Below are positions 43,343 to 51,854 of a stretch of 64,000 nucleotides of DNA, piece after piece. Within the stretch, counting starts at the first letter, position 1. The number at the start of each line of letters is the position of its first letter. The notes under the pieces were generated by a model. It had not been told where the DNA came from, made no database searches, and saw nothing but the letters and a program-made list of their open reading frames with translations. The stretch comes from Casp-actino8 sp964614655 (lineage in GTDB: Bacteria > Actinomycetota > Acidimicrobiia > Acidimicrobiales > Ilumatobacteraceae). The position numbers were made by a program, and so were the translations under genes. The DNA is taken from positions 11,225 to 75,224 of the forward strand of contig CAZTPF010000008.1 of the NCBI GenBank assembly GCA_964614655.1, read 5' to 3'.

Positions 43343-44107
43343 ATGACTGACGTGAACTTCGTGCACGAATCCGGCGACGTCGTCCTGCGCGACGTGAGTG
43401 TCCGAATTGCCGACGGATCGGCGTCGATCACCGGCCTGGTGTCGACCGACGTCTGGGAGCACATCGAACGCGAAGGTGTGTTCGGCACCAGCGCACGCCG
43501 ACGAGCCGGCGCGCTCGTCGGCAGTGGCGACGTCAAGATCGAAATCTCCGGACCCGAATCCGCCCTGAGCCCCGGGGCCGGTCCCTTCGCGCGCGACTGG
43601 TCGATCACCGCCGCCATGCGCCGTCTCGAGGACGCTCCGGGCGAAGTCTGGACCGGTGCGTCGTTCACCGATCCGCCCATGTGGCAGCTGGCCGCCGAAG
43701 CTCTCGACGAACTCGGTTTCACTCGAACGTCCGAGACCGATACCTCGGTTCGCTACGCCGACTCCTCTGGAACCGAGGTGATCGCGTACGCCGACCCCGA
43801 ATCACGGCTGGGTGGCATCACGTGTCGACGTTCCATCGGCGTCGCGTCGGGCCCGTCCCCGTCCGAACTCTTGGTGGCCGTCAATCACGTGAACGACACC
43901 TTTCCGGCCGGAACTCTCTCGTACACGGACGGCGTCATCACCTTGAAGAGCGGCGTTCCGATCCCCGAGGGTGTCGACGTCTCGGAGATCCTGGAGGCAC
44001 TCGCCTACGGTCTCCCGGGAATGGTCGACATGGTCGCTCCAACCCTCGGACGAGTGGCCAGCGGCGAGATCAGTGGCACCGATGCGATTCAGCAGATCTT
44101 CGGCTGA
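43343..44107 (+). CDS. YbjN-like protein, possible chaperone of the DUF4157 protein
   Basis: A 254-residue protein. The first 90 residues are beta-rich (MTDVNFVHESGDVVLRDVSV core VLRDVSVRIADG) and unrecognised. The C-terminal 130 residues resemble YbjN: MWQLAAEALDELGF, LLVAVNHVNDTFPAGTLSYTDG, ITLKSGVPIPEGVDVSEILEAL and a closing helix. YbjN shares its fold with type III secretion chaperones. Its position between a DUF4157 protein and an AAA+ ATPase suggests it holds or guides the DUF4157 protein; this is inference. It begins 12 bases after that gene and overlaps the ATPase gene by 26 bases. Confidence 0.65.
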   Translation: MTDVNFVHESGDVVLRDVSVRIADGSASITGLVSTDVWEHIEREGVFGTSARRRAGALVGSGDVKIEISGPESALSPGAGPFARDWSITAAMRRLEDAPGEVWTGASFTDPPMWQLAAEALDELGFTRTSETDTSVRYADSSGTEVIAYADPESRLGGITCRRSIGVASGPSPSELLVAVNHVNDTFPAGTLSYTDGVITLKSGVPIPEGVDVSEILEALAYGLPGMVDMVAPTLGRVASGEISGTDAIQQIFG

Positions 44108-45857
44108 ATCGACCGAGAGCGGTTTCGTCGACGCCGTCGTCGAACTTCTCGCCCGCAACGCCGAGGCTGGCACTCGTCACGACACCGGCGACATCGCGTC
44201 GCGCCAGTCGGATCTGGTCCGAGGCGACGGCCCGGTGGTGTCGCTTGCCCGAGCGATCGGTTGTGCCGACGACGAGATCGCCACTCTGGTCATCCTCGTG
44301 CACGTCGAGCGTTCGCTCGAACGACAGCGGATTCTCGCCGGACCCGACGGTGACGGCTCGATCCGACTCGGTCTGCTCGACCAGCTATCGCACGACTCGT
44401 TCCGTGGTGCAGCGACCGTCGGACCCGATTCGCGCCTGCGTCGCGCTCGACTGGTGGCCGTGTCGCCGAACGGACCGTTCGCGTCGCGTCCGGTCAGAGT
44501 CGACTCGACGGTTCTCTGGGGACTCTCCGGAGACTCGCGTCCCGACCCGAACCTGCCGTTCGGCTCGCGACTGATCTCGCGGGGTGACGATCGCGGCGTC
44601 GACCGCGGTGAGCACACCTCTCTCCTCGTCGTCGGCGACGATCCCACTCGACGACGAACCCTGCTCCTGAACGAACTCGCCGGCAACTCGGTACTCGTCG
44701 TCCGCGATCCGACCGAGGTCGCCCACTGGGACGCCGCCGTTCGCGAGGCCTCCCTCAGCGGATCGTCACTTCTCGTCGAATTGAGTGGATCGCTCACTGC
44801 GCTCGGGAGTTCGGTTCTCGAAGACGCCAATCATCTCGTGATCGGCGTGTCGACAGCAGCCGGTATCGATCCCGAACTGTTGCCCCGACGAGCCTGGAAG
44901 GAGATGACGGCCCCAACGAGTCCGGCCACCGCCGACGAAGTCGGTGCCGTTCTCGGCCGCGAATCCCCGCATCCGCTCACGGCCGACCAGCTGCGGAGGG
45001 TTCACAGCACCTTGCCGTTGGTGGAGGGCGACCTGTCACGAGCGGTCCGACGACTCGCCGACCATCGCCTCTTCGAACTGGGCAATCGCACGGCACCCTC
45101 GCGCACCTGGGACGATCTCGTCGTCGAACCCGAGTGCTCCGACGAGCTTCGCCATCTCGCAAACCGCTACCGACAGGCGAGCCGGGTCCGGGAACTGCCC
45201 GGTGTGGGTCGTCACGTCCCCCCTGGACTGCTCGCCGTGTTCGCCGGCCCGTCGGGAACCGGCAAGACGTTGGCCGCCGAGGTGATCGCCGGCGATCTCG
45301 GGCTCGAGCTCGTGAAGATCGATCTCTCGACGGTGGTGTCGAAGTACATCGGCGAGACCGAGAAGAACTTGGAGGAGGTCTTCGATGCCGCGAGTGTCGG
45401 TGGCGCTCTCGTTCTCTTCGACGAGGGCGACGCCATTTTCGGCAAGCGGAGCGAGACGACCGACGCGCGCGATCGATACGCCAACATCGAAGTGGCGTAT
45501 CTCCTGCAACGTGTCGAGACCTTCGAAGGTTTCGTCATCATCAGCACGAACCTGGCCGCCAACGTCGATCAAGCCTTCCAACGTCGCATCCAAGGGATGG
45601 TCGAGTTCATGCCACCCGATCGCGACCTCCGGTTGAAGTTGTGGCGACTTCATCTACCGCTGTCGCTGTGCGAGGGCGTCGACCACGACGAGCTGGCCGG
45701 AATCAACATGGCCGGCGGCAGCATCCGCAACGTGGCGGTGGCTGCGGCGTTCCTCGCCGCGTCCGACGAGCGGCCGATCGAGCGCCATCACCTCCGAATC
45801 GCACTCGGTCGCGAGATGCGCAAACTGGGGCGCCTCGCCGAGGGACTCCTCCCATGA
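44082..45857 (+). CDS. AAA+ ATPase, eCIS (Afp15-like) type
   Basis: A 591-residue protein with two parts. Residues 1-370 contain a helical region (SLARAIGCADDEIATLVILV) and a degenerate ATPase-like module ending in a winged helix. The C-terminal AAA+ module is complete: Walker A GPSGTGKT at 389-396, Walker B LVLFDEGDA (DEGD instead of DEAD), sensor-1 IISTN, and RRIQG with arginine finger candidates. This N-degenerate plus C-active layout matches ATPases encoded in contractile-injection loci. ATG 44082 overlaps the previous gene by 26 bases; its own stop overlaps the MOSC start (ATGA). Confidence 0.87.
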   Translation: MRFSRSSAESTESGFVDAVVELLARNAEAGTRHDTGDIASRQSDLVRGDGPVVSLARAIGCADDEIATLVILVHVERSLERQRILAGPDGDGSIRLGLLDQLSHDSFRGAATVGPDSRLRRARLVAVSPNGPFASRPVRVDSTVLWGLSGDSRPDPNLPFGSRLISRGDDRGVDRGEHTSLLVVGDDPTRRRTLLLNELAGNSVLVVRDPTEVAHWDAAVREASLSGSSLLVELSGSLTALGSSVLEDANHLVIGVSTAAGIDPELLPRRAWKEMTAPTSPATADEVGAVLGRESPHPLTADQLRRVHSTLPLVEGDLSRAVRRLADHRLFELGNRTAPSRTWDDLVVEPECSDELRHLANRYRQASRVRELPGVGRHVPPGLLAVFAGPSGTGKTLAAEVIAGDLGLELVKIDLSTVVSKYIGETEKNLEEVFDAASVGGALVLFDEGDAIFGKRSETTDARDRYANIEVAYLLQRVETFEGFVIISTNLAANVDQAFQRRIQGMVEFMPPDRDLRLKLWRLHLPLSLCEGVDHDELAGINMAGGSIRNVAVAAAFLAASDERPIERHHLRIALGREMRKLGRLAEGLLP

Positions 45858-46600
45858 GTCGGCGGATCGCCGTCGGTCCGTATCAGTTCACCGAACGAGA
45901 CGCTCGCAAGACACTCCTCAACGCCTCGACGATTCTCGACATGATGAACGGCGAGCGAGTCGGCGGAGCAATCGATCACCTGCGGTCCCGAGTCGACGAT
46001 CTGCTCGCCGACGTCGATCCGCTGTCGGTTCCACGCGACGTTCTCGAACCGCTTCTGGCATCGGTGTGGTCGACTCTCGCCGCCGCGCCGGCGACACTTC
46101 GCGCCGTCGGCGCCACACCGTCACGTGCGGTCGGCCGTGTTCACCGCATCCACACGAGCGGCGGCGGAGTTCCGAAGTTGCCGATCGACGAGGTGTACGT
46201 CGACTGGGACGGTCCGGACGGCGACGTGCAGTCCGCTCGTGAGCACCACGGTCGCCCGTTCCAGGCCCTCTGCCTCTGGTCGGCCGAGGTGATCCAGAGC
46301 CTGATCGACGAGGGCCATCCGATCTTCCCGGGTGCCGCCGGCGAGAACGTGACGATCTCGGGCATCCCGTGGGAGAACGTCGTACCGGGAGTACGCCTTC
46401 GTCTCGACGAGGTGGAGTGCGAGGTGTGGGCCTACGCCGTTCCGTGCAAGAAGAACGCCCAGTGGATGAGTGACGGCGACTTCTCGCGACTGCACCACGA
46501 CCGCACTGCCGAAACGGGTGTGGCGACCAGTCGGGTGTACGCCACGGTCACGAAACGCGGCACGATCCGAACGGGGGCCGAGGTCGTTCTCGAACCGTGA
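45854..46600 (+). CDS. MOSC-domain protein with novel N-terminal domain
   Basis: A 248-residue protein. Residues about 95-245 are a MOSC domain: VGRVHRIHTSGGGVPKLPIDEVYVDWDGPDGD (core GVPKLP and DGDVQSAREHHG), LCLWSAEVIQSL, PGAAGENVTISGI and the invariant sulfur-carrying Cys in AVPCKKNA. MOSC domains carry or transfer persulfide sulfur and bind molybdenum cofactor or detoxify N-hydroxylated bases. The first 90 residues (QFTERDARKTLLNASTILDMMNG) are helical and unrecognised. ATGA overlap with the AAA+ gene makes it part of the cassette. Confidence 0.82.
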   Translation: MSRRIAVGPYQFTERDARKTLLNASTILDMMNGERVGGAIDHLRSRVDDLLADVDPLSVPRDVLEPLLASVWSTLAAAPATLRAVGATPSRAVGRVHRIHTSGGGVPKLPIDEVYVDWDGPDGDVQSAREHHGRPFQALCLWSAEVIQSLIDEGHPIFPGAAGENVTISGIPWENVVPGVRLRLDEVECEVWAYAVPCKKNAQWMSDGDFSRLHHDRTAETGVATSRVYATVTKRGTIRTGAEVVLEP

Positions 46601-46622
46601 TTCACCGTCACCGGTGAATCAC
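46597..46622. terminator. Convergent terminator hairpin carrying both stop codons
   Basis: GTGATTCACCG, loop TCAC, CGGTGAATCAC: an 11-base perfect stem. The left arm contains the MOSC stop TGA (46598-46600); the right arm contains the stop of the opposing SDR gene (46619-46621 on the minus strand). Confidence 0.7.
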
Positions 46623-47509
46623 ATCGGGGGTCCGCCCCACGCCGGCACACCAGCCGGAACGTCACCGAACAGTTCGGCCTTGGCGGCGGCAAGCGACTCG
46701 ACCGTCCATTGGCGGCCACCGGCGGAGATCGAATGCGAAATCTCGGTCGGACGGATCCGGTGCACTTGATCGCCCAGCACGATGAACGTCTGACCGCTCA
46801 CGTCGGAGGCCTCGTCGCTGGCGAGGAACGCCACCATCGGGCTGATGTTGGCTGGGTCGTACTTGTCGAAACCGGATTCGGGCTTGGCGAACTTCGGGTT
46901 CACCTCGGTCATCGGAGTGCGTGCACGCGGAGCGATGCAGTTGACCGTGACGTTGTAACGGCCCAGTTCACGGGCGAGGACCAGGGTCATCGTGATGATG
47001 CCACCCTTCGCCGACCCGTAGTTGCCCTGACCTGGTCCGCCGAAGAGTCCGCTCTCGCTCGTCGTGTTGATGATGCGACGCTGGGGCAGCACGCCGTTCT
47101 CGCCGAGAGCCTTGGCGGCGTTGCGCCAATGCACGGCGGCGAAGTGAGCCGGTGCGAAGTGACCTTTCAGATGGACGTCGACTACACCGTCGAACTGGGC
47201 CTCTTCCATCGAGAAGCTCATGGCGTCGCGGATGAATCCGGCGTTGTTCACCAGGACGTGCAGATCACCGAAGGTCGAGACCGCGGTGGCCACGAGTTCT
47301 TCGGCCGTCGACCAGTCACTCACGCTTCCTCGATGGGCCACGGCGCGACCACCGTCGGCAGTGATCGCCGCCACGACGTCGTCGACGGCCGGTGACAGAT
47401 CGTTGACGACGACGCTTGCGCCTTCTCGCGCGAGCAGCTCGGCGTGACACCGACCGACCCCCTGGGCCGCGCCCGTCACGATCGCCACTTTCCCGGTCAA
47501 TGCACCCAT
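46619..47509 (-). CDS. SDR-family oxidoreductase, MFE2-like
   Basis: A 296-residue SDR paralogous to the one at 9265. Seen: IVTGAAQGVGRCHAELLA, VVVNDLSPAV, NNAGFIRDAMSF, NTTSESGLFGGPGQGNYGSAKGG with catalytic Ser, Tyr and Lys, and NCIAPRARTPMTE. It probably oxidises a 3-hydroxyacyl-CoA. ATG 47509 follows an AGGGGG ribosome-binding site; a regulon operator (47536-47556) lies 27 bases upstream, shared with the divergent SDR operon. No other gene follows in the same direction. Confidence 0.9.
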   Translation of the reverse strand: MGALTGKVAIVTGAAQGVGRCHAELLAREGASVVVNDLSPAVDDVVAAITADGGRAVAHRGSVSDWSTAEELVATAVSTFGDLHVLVNNAGFIRDAMSFSMEEAQFDGVVDVHLKGHFAPAHFAAVHWRNAAKALGENGVLPQRRIINTTSESGLFGGPGQGNYGSAKGGIITMTLVLARELGRYNVTVNCIAPRARTPMTEVNPKFAKPESGFDKYDPANISPMVAFLASDEASDVSGQTFIVLGDQVHRIRPTEISHSISAGGRQWTVESLAAAKAELFGDVPAGVPAWGGPPM

Positions 47510-47535
47510 GTCGGCCCCCTGAGGCTCGTTTTTCG

Positions 47536-47556
47536 TTTCTGATACCGTGTCAGAAA
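47536..47556. promoter_or_regulatory. Predicted operator (regulon site 4)
   Basis: TTTCTGAT, spacer ACCGT, GTCAGAAA: 7 of 8 arm positions pair and the flanking G and C extend the symmetry. It lies between two divergent SDR genes. The core is one base off TCTGAC-N5-GTCAGA. Confidence 0.75.
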
Positions 47557-47606
47557 CTAGTCGTCCACATGTGAACGACCGGCGTTCGAGGGGGTGACGG
47601 GCCGAG

Positions 47607-48458
47607 ATGGGTCGGGCCGAGATGAATGGCGTCACGTCGGCACCCGTCGCACTGGTGACCGGCGCATCCCGCGGGATCGGCCGTGGCATCGCGCTCGCCC
47701 TCGCCCGACTCGGGCACACGGTCGTGATCACCGGCCGTACCGTGCATGAAGGCGACGCCACCAACCCGGCCACCGGCCACCGGCTTCCGGGCAGTCTGAC
47801 CACCACGGCCCACGAGATCGAAGAACTCGGAGCACGGTGCGTGCCGATCGAGCACGACATTCTGCGGCTCGATACCGCTGAGTCGCTCGTCGATCGGGTG
47901 GTCGACGAATGTGGACGTCTCGACGTCCTCGTGAACAACGCCGTCTACGTCGGTCCGGGCAACGACTGCATTTTCACCGACAACGATCCGGTCGACATCG
48001 AGCGTCGCGTCGCCGGCAACCTCACCGCTCCTCTTCTCCTCACCCACGCCTTTCTTCGACACGCTCTCTCTCGGGATCCTCATCCGCGACTCGGAGCGCG
48101 CGCCTGGCTCGTCGACGTGACGAGCGATGCCGGACGTCGCACTCCCGATCGGCTGGCCGGCCATGGCGGATGGTCGCTCGTGTACGCAGCCACCAAGGGC
48201 GGTTTCCACCGCATCGCCGACATGGTCGCCCACGAATACGGCCACCTCGGTGTCCGAGCGGTGAACGTGAACCCGGGGTTGGTGGCCACCGAACGAGTCC
48301 TCGACAGCGGGGCGTCCCTCGCCTGGATCGCCGAAAAGGGCGCCACCCCCGAAGCGGTCGGAGAGGCGATCGTTCGTATCGCCCGCGACCCGGTGGTACG
48401 CAACGGCGCCTACGTTCACGCCCAGGAGTATTCACTCGACGACATGGAGACGACATGA
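47607..48458 (+). CDS. SDR-family oxidoreductase
   Basis: A 283-residue SDR. Seen: LVTGASRGIGRGIALALAR, VVITGRTVHEGD, LVNNAVYVGPGND, DVTSDAGRR, the catalytic YAATKGGFHR and VNPGLVATERV. The second-strand end TGR favours NADP. First gene of an operon (SDR, amidohydrolase, CoA ligase) with operator site 4 upstream. ATG 47607 is used; ATG 47622 is an equally good start. Its stop overlaps the amidohydrolase start (ATGA). Confidence 0.88.
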   Translation: MGRAEMNGVTSAPVALVTGASRGIGRGIALALARLGHTVVITGRTVHEGDATNPATGHRLPGSLTTTAHEIEELGARCVPIEHDILRLDTAESLVDRVVDECGRLDVLVNNAVYVGPGNDCIFTDNDPVDIERRVAGNLTAPLLLTHAFLRHALSRDPHPRLGARAWLVDVTSDAGRRTPDRLAGHGGWSLVYAATKGGFHRIADMVAHEYGHLGVRAVNVNPGLVATERVLDSGASLAWIAEKGATPEAVGEAIVRIARDPVVRNGAYVHAQEYSLDDMETT

Positions 48459-49672
48459 GCCAGACCTACGCGATCGGACCGACCAACACCGAGATGCTCC
48501 TTCCCGAGCCCGCACGGTCTCCCGTCCACTACACCCTCATCTCGGTCGACGATCATCTGGTGGAACCACCCGACATGTTCGACGGACGGCTGCCAGCCGA
48601 TCTGCAGTCCGGCGCACCACGGCTCGTCGAGAACGAGCGCGGTCATCAGGTCTGGACCTTCGACGGCCAGATCTTCAGTCAGGTCGGCATGAACGCCGTG
48701 GCCGGACGCCGTCCCGAGTTCCGGTCCCTCGAACCGGCCCGTTTCGAAGACATGCGACGCGGTTGCTTCGACGTCCACGCCCGAGTGTCCGACATGGACC
48801 TCATCGGCTGCTGGGCCTCACTCAACTTTCCCTCGCAGGTCGCCGGATTCGCCGGCCGAATCTTCAGCGGCTGTTCCGATCCCGAACTCGGCCACGCCGT
48901 GATGCGCGCCTGGAACGATTGGTTGTACGAAGAATGGTGGCAGCCGTACCCCGATCGCTTCATCCCGTGTGGAATCACCTGGCTCGCACCCGGCCCCGAC
49001 GGCTCGGCTCGTCTCGGCGCCGACGAGATCCGACGCAATGCCGAACGAGGCTTCCGAGCCGTCACACTGCCCGAGCGACCGCACAACATCGGGCTCGAGA
49101 GCTTGTTCAGCGGATGGTGGGATCCGATCATCGAAGCGTGCGTCGAAACCGACACCGTGATCGCACTCCACGTCGGTTCGTCGGGAATGTACGCCATGCC
49201 GCCGGCTGCTCCCGCTCTTCAACTGGGCGCGACGCTGTTCGGCCAGTTGTCGCTCACCGCTTGTGCCGAGTGGCTCTGGAGCGGATACGCCTATCGCTTC
49301 CCCGATCTCAAGATCGCCATGAGCGAAGGCGGCATCGGCTGGGTTCCGATGCTTCTCGATCGACTCGAGAACGTGGTCGATCGCAGCGGTTACGGAGCCG
49401 GCTGGGATCTGCGTCCGGCCGAGGTGTTGCGCCGAAACTTCTGGTACTGCACGATCGACGACCCGTCGACGATCGACCTCTACGAAGTGATCGGCGAAGA
49501 TCACATCATGGTCGAGGTCGACTACCCGCACGGTGACAGCACGTGGCCCGACACGCAGACGGTGTTGAAAGACGCCTGGGGCCACCTCCCCGATCACGTC
49601 CTGCGCAAGCTCTGTTGCGAGAACGCGGCCTCTTTGTTCCGCCATCCCCTCCCCGAACGCATCGTCCCGTGA
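48455..49672 (+). CDS. Amidohydrolase-family (ACMSD-like) protein
   Basis: A 405-residue paralogue of the protein at 4483. Seen: LISVDDHLVEPPDMF, VSDMDLIGCWASLNFPS, the barrel His in IALHVGSSGMY, FPDLKIAMSEGGIGWVP and the closing VEVDYPHGDSTWPD. The metal ligands expected for the amidohydrolase-2 clan are present. It overlaps both neighbours (ATGA upstream, GTGA downstream), coupling it to an SDR and a FadD17-like ligase. Probably acts on a carboxylated or cyclic intermediate of the regulon's pathway; not determinable further. Confidence 0.87.
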   Translation: MSQTYAIGPTNTEMLLPEPARSPVHYTLISVDDHLVEPPDMFDGRLPADLQSGAPRLVENERGHQVWTFDGQIFSQVGMNAVAGRRPEFRSLEPARFEDMRRGCFDVHARVSDMDLIGCWASLNFPSQVAGFAGRIFSGCSDPELGHAVMRAWNDWLYEEWWQPYPDRFIPCGITWLAPGPDGSARLGADEIRRNAERGFRAVTLPERPHNIGLESLFSGWWDPIIEACVETDTVIALHVGSSGMYAMPPAAPALQLGATLFGQLSLTACAEWLWSGYAYRFPDLKIAMSEGGIGWVPMLLDRLENVVDRSGYGAGWDLRPAEVLRRNFWYCTIDDPSTIDLYEVIGEDHIMVEVDYPHGDSTWPDTQTVLKDAWGHLPDHVLRKLCCENAASLFRHPLPERIVP

Positions 49673-51330
49673 GCACGGTCGGCGACCTCCTCCGGGCGCG
49701 CGTCGGTGACACGGCGATCGGCTACCGCTTCGAAGGTCGATCCTGGACGTGGGACGAGGTCGTCAGCGAGTCCTCGGCACGAGCGGCTGTTCTTGCCGAA
49801 ACCCTCGATCCGTCACGCCCTCCGCATGTCGGGGTACTTCTCGAGAACGTCCCCGACTATCTCTTCTGGATCGGTGGCGCGGCACTGGTCGGTGCCTGCA
49901 TCGTCGGCGTGAACCCCACCCGTCGCGGTGCCGAACTGGCTCGCGACGTCCAGCACACGGACTGCCAGATGATCGTCACCGATCGCACCGGGATCGATCT
50001 CTTCGACGGACTCGAACTGGGTGTACCGACCGACGCGATTCTCGACATCGACACCGACGACGTTCGTCGTCGCGTCGATCGCCATCTCGCATCGCCGCTC
50101 CCCGCATCCGAACCCGACGGATCGCTCCCCCTCTTCCTGCTGTTCACGTCGGGATCGACCAGTGCTCCGAAAGCCGTGGTGTGCACCAACGAGCGCATGG
50201 CCGAGACGGCGGTTCGCGCCGGCCAGATCTACGGGGTCACGCGCGACGAAGTCTGCTACTGCCCGATGCCGCTCTTCCACGGCAACGCTCTCTTCGCGTG
50301 CTGGGGTCCGGCCCTCGCCGTCGGCGCCCAGGTGGTCTTGCGACGAAAATTCTCGGCCAGTCGCTTCCTCGCCGACGTGCGCGAATTCGACTGCACCTAT
50401 TTCACCTACGTCGGTCGCACCATCGCCTACGTGCTCGGCCAGCCACCCACCCCTCACGATCGCGATCATCGACTGCGCATGGGTTTCGGAACCGAGGCGA
50501 GCGCTCTCGATCGCGAGAGATTCCTCGAGAGATTCGGCTGTCCGCTCGTCGAGGGCTACGGATCGAGTGAGGCCGTGGTGGCGATCCTGCGCACACCCGA
50601 CACACCGGCCAACGCGCTCGGCCGCGAGCGACCCGACATGGCCGGCCAGATTCTGGTGGTCGATCCCGACACCCTCGACGAATGCCCACCGGTGGTGTTC
50701 GACGCGCACGGCGGAATCACGAACCCCGAGTGCATCGGCGAACTCGTCCGGATCGGTGGCGGCACTTCGTTCGAGGGTTACTACAACAACACCGATGCCA
50801 CGAACGACCGAGTGCGCAACGGCTGGTACTGGACGGGAGACCTGGCCTTCCGCGACGCCGAAGGCTTCTTCTACTTCGGAGGCCGAAGCGCCGACTGGCT
50901 GCGCGTCGACAGCGAAAACTTCGCCGGCGCGCCGGTCGAGAACATTCTGGCCCGCTTCCCGGGTGTCGTGATGTGCGCGGTGTATCCGGTTCCCGATCCG
51001 GTGACGGGCGACATGGTGATGACGGCGATCGAGATGGCCGAAGGCCATTCGTTCGATCCCGATGCCTTCGATCGATTTCTCGCCGAGCAACGCGACCTCG
51101 GTACGAAGTGGAGCCCGCAGCTGGTGCGCATCTCGTCCGGGATCCCCCTCACGGCCAACAACAAGGTGCACAAGCCGCCGTTGCGTGCCGACCGTTGGCG
51201 CACCGACGAGACGATCTACTGGCGACCGTCGCGTGGTGACGCGCTTCGACCCATGTCGAATTCCGACAAGGACGCTCTCGAGCAGCAGTTCCACGACAAC
51301 GGTCGGGCGCACGTGCTGTCGGGTCTCTAG
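49669..51330 (+). CDS. FadD17-like acyl-CoA synthetase
   Basis: A 553-residue ANL-family ligase. Seen: VGVLLENVPDYLFWIGG, VNPTRRGAELARDV, the P-loop FTSGSTSAPKAVVCT, MPLFHGNALFACWGPA, GYGSSEAVVA, YWTGDLAFRD, and PLTANNKVHKPPLR at the end with the catalytic Lys. The NPTRRGAEL and MPLFH-x-NA segments place it with the FadD17 group that activates long or steroid-type acids, and it is a paralogue of the ligase at 53713. GTG overlaps the amidohydrolase stop; its stop shares CTAG with the converging SnoaL-like gene. Confidence 0.92.
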   Translation: MSTVGDLLRARVGDTAIGYRFEGRSWTWDEVVSESSARAAVLAETLDPSRPPHVGVLLENVPDYLFWIGGAALVGACIVGVNPTRRGAELARDVQHTDCQMIVTDRTGIDLFDGLELGVPTDAILDIDTDDVRRRVDRHLASPLPASEPDGSLPLFLLFTSGSTSAPKAVVCTNERMAETAVRAGQIYGVTRDEVCYCPMPLFHGNALFACWGPALAVGAQVVLRRKFSASRFLADVREFDCTYFTYVGRTIAYVLGQPPTPHDRDHRLRMGFGTEASALDRERFLERFGCPLVEGYGSSEAVVAILRTPDTPANALGRERPDMAGQILVVDPDTLDECPPVVFDAHGGITNPECIGELVRIGGGTSFEGYYNNTDATNDRVRNGWYWTGDLAFRDAEGFFYFGGRSADWLRVDSENFAGAPVENILARFPGVVMCAVYPVPDPVTGDMVMTAIEMAEGHSFDPDAFDRFLAEQRDLGTKWSPQLVRISSGIPLTANNKVHKPPLRADRWRTDETIYWRPSRGDALRPMSNSDKDALEQQFHDNGRAHVLSGL

Positions 51331-51851
51331 AGCGACGCCGTCCAGTTCTGCCACGACTCCAGGCACTCGGGAAGTTCTCCCTTGCCGGTCTGACTGGCCG
51401 GCCAGTTGGCATCGGGAAGTCCGACCGGAGGGTTCGGCATGTCGTGCCCGTACCACAGCAGATGTCGTCTCTTCACGAAACCCCAGACACCATCGACCCG
51501 TCGATACGTGTCGTGGTACTGGATCTGATGGATGATCCAGTTGCCGAGCGAATCCTCGATCTCGCCGCGACACGACACGATGCCGGTCGCGTCGTCGGGA
51601 TCGATCACGTCGATGAGGTGATTGGACACTTGGAGAATCACCCGTCCGAGTGTGCGGAACTGTCCGTCGAACGAGGCCTTCAACGCCTCGCGACCGGAAG
51701 TCTCACGAGTCACGCGGATGTCGGGAACGAAGAGTTCGACCAGCGGATCGAGATCGCGCGCTCCGTAGTGGATGGCGTAGCGACTGGCCAGTTGTCGAAT
51801 GTCCTCGCAGGCGACCAACCAGGCGATCGGATCGTCGTCGCGGAAGGCCAC
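51327..51851 (-). CDS. SnoaL-like / NTF2-fold protein
   Basis: A 174-residue protein of the SnoaL_4 type. Seen: ACEDIRQLASRYAIHYGARDLDPLVELFVPD at the N-terminus (core IRQLASRYAIHYGARD), HLIDVIDPDDATGIVSCRGE and HDTYRRVDGVWGFVKRRHLLWYG. The fold supports dehydratases, isomerases (ketosteroid isomerase-like) or plain ligand-binding roles. The His in RRHL and the Tyr-rich cavity are typical. GTG start, 3 bases after the upstream SDR stop, so they share an operon. Function within the catabolic block unknown. Confidence 0.83.
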   Translation of the reverse strand: MAFRDDDPIAWLVACEDIRQLASRYAIHYGARDLDPLVELFVPDIRVTRETSGREALKASFDGQFRTLGRVILQVSNHLIDVIDPDDATGIVSCRGEIEDSLGNWIIHQIQYHDTYRRVDGVWGFVKRRHLLWYGHDMPNPPVGLPDANWPASQTGKGELPECLESWQNWTASL

Positions 51852-51854
51852 GGG

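Noticed and set aside
41135..46600. A complete contractile injection system
   Set aside because: No sheath, tube, baseplate, spike or tail-fibre gene is present; only accessory-type genes were found.
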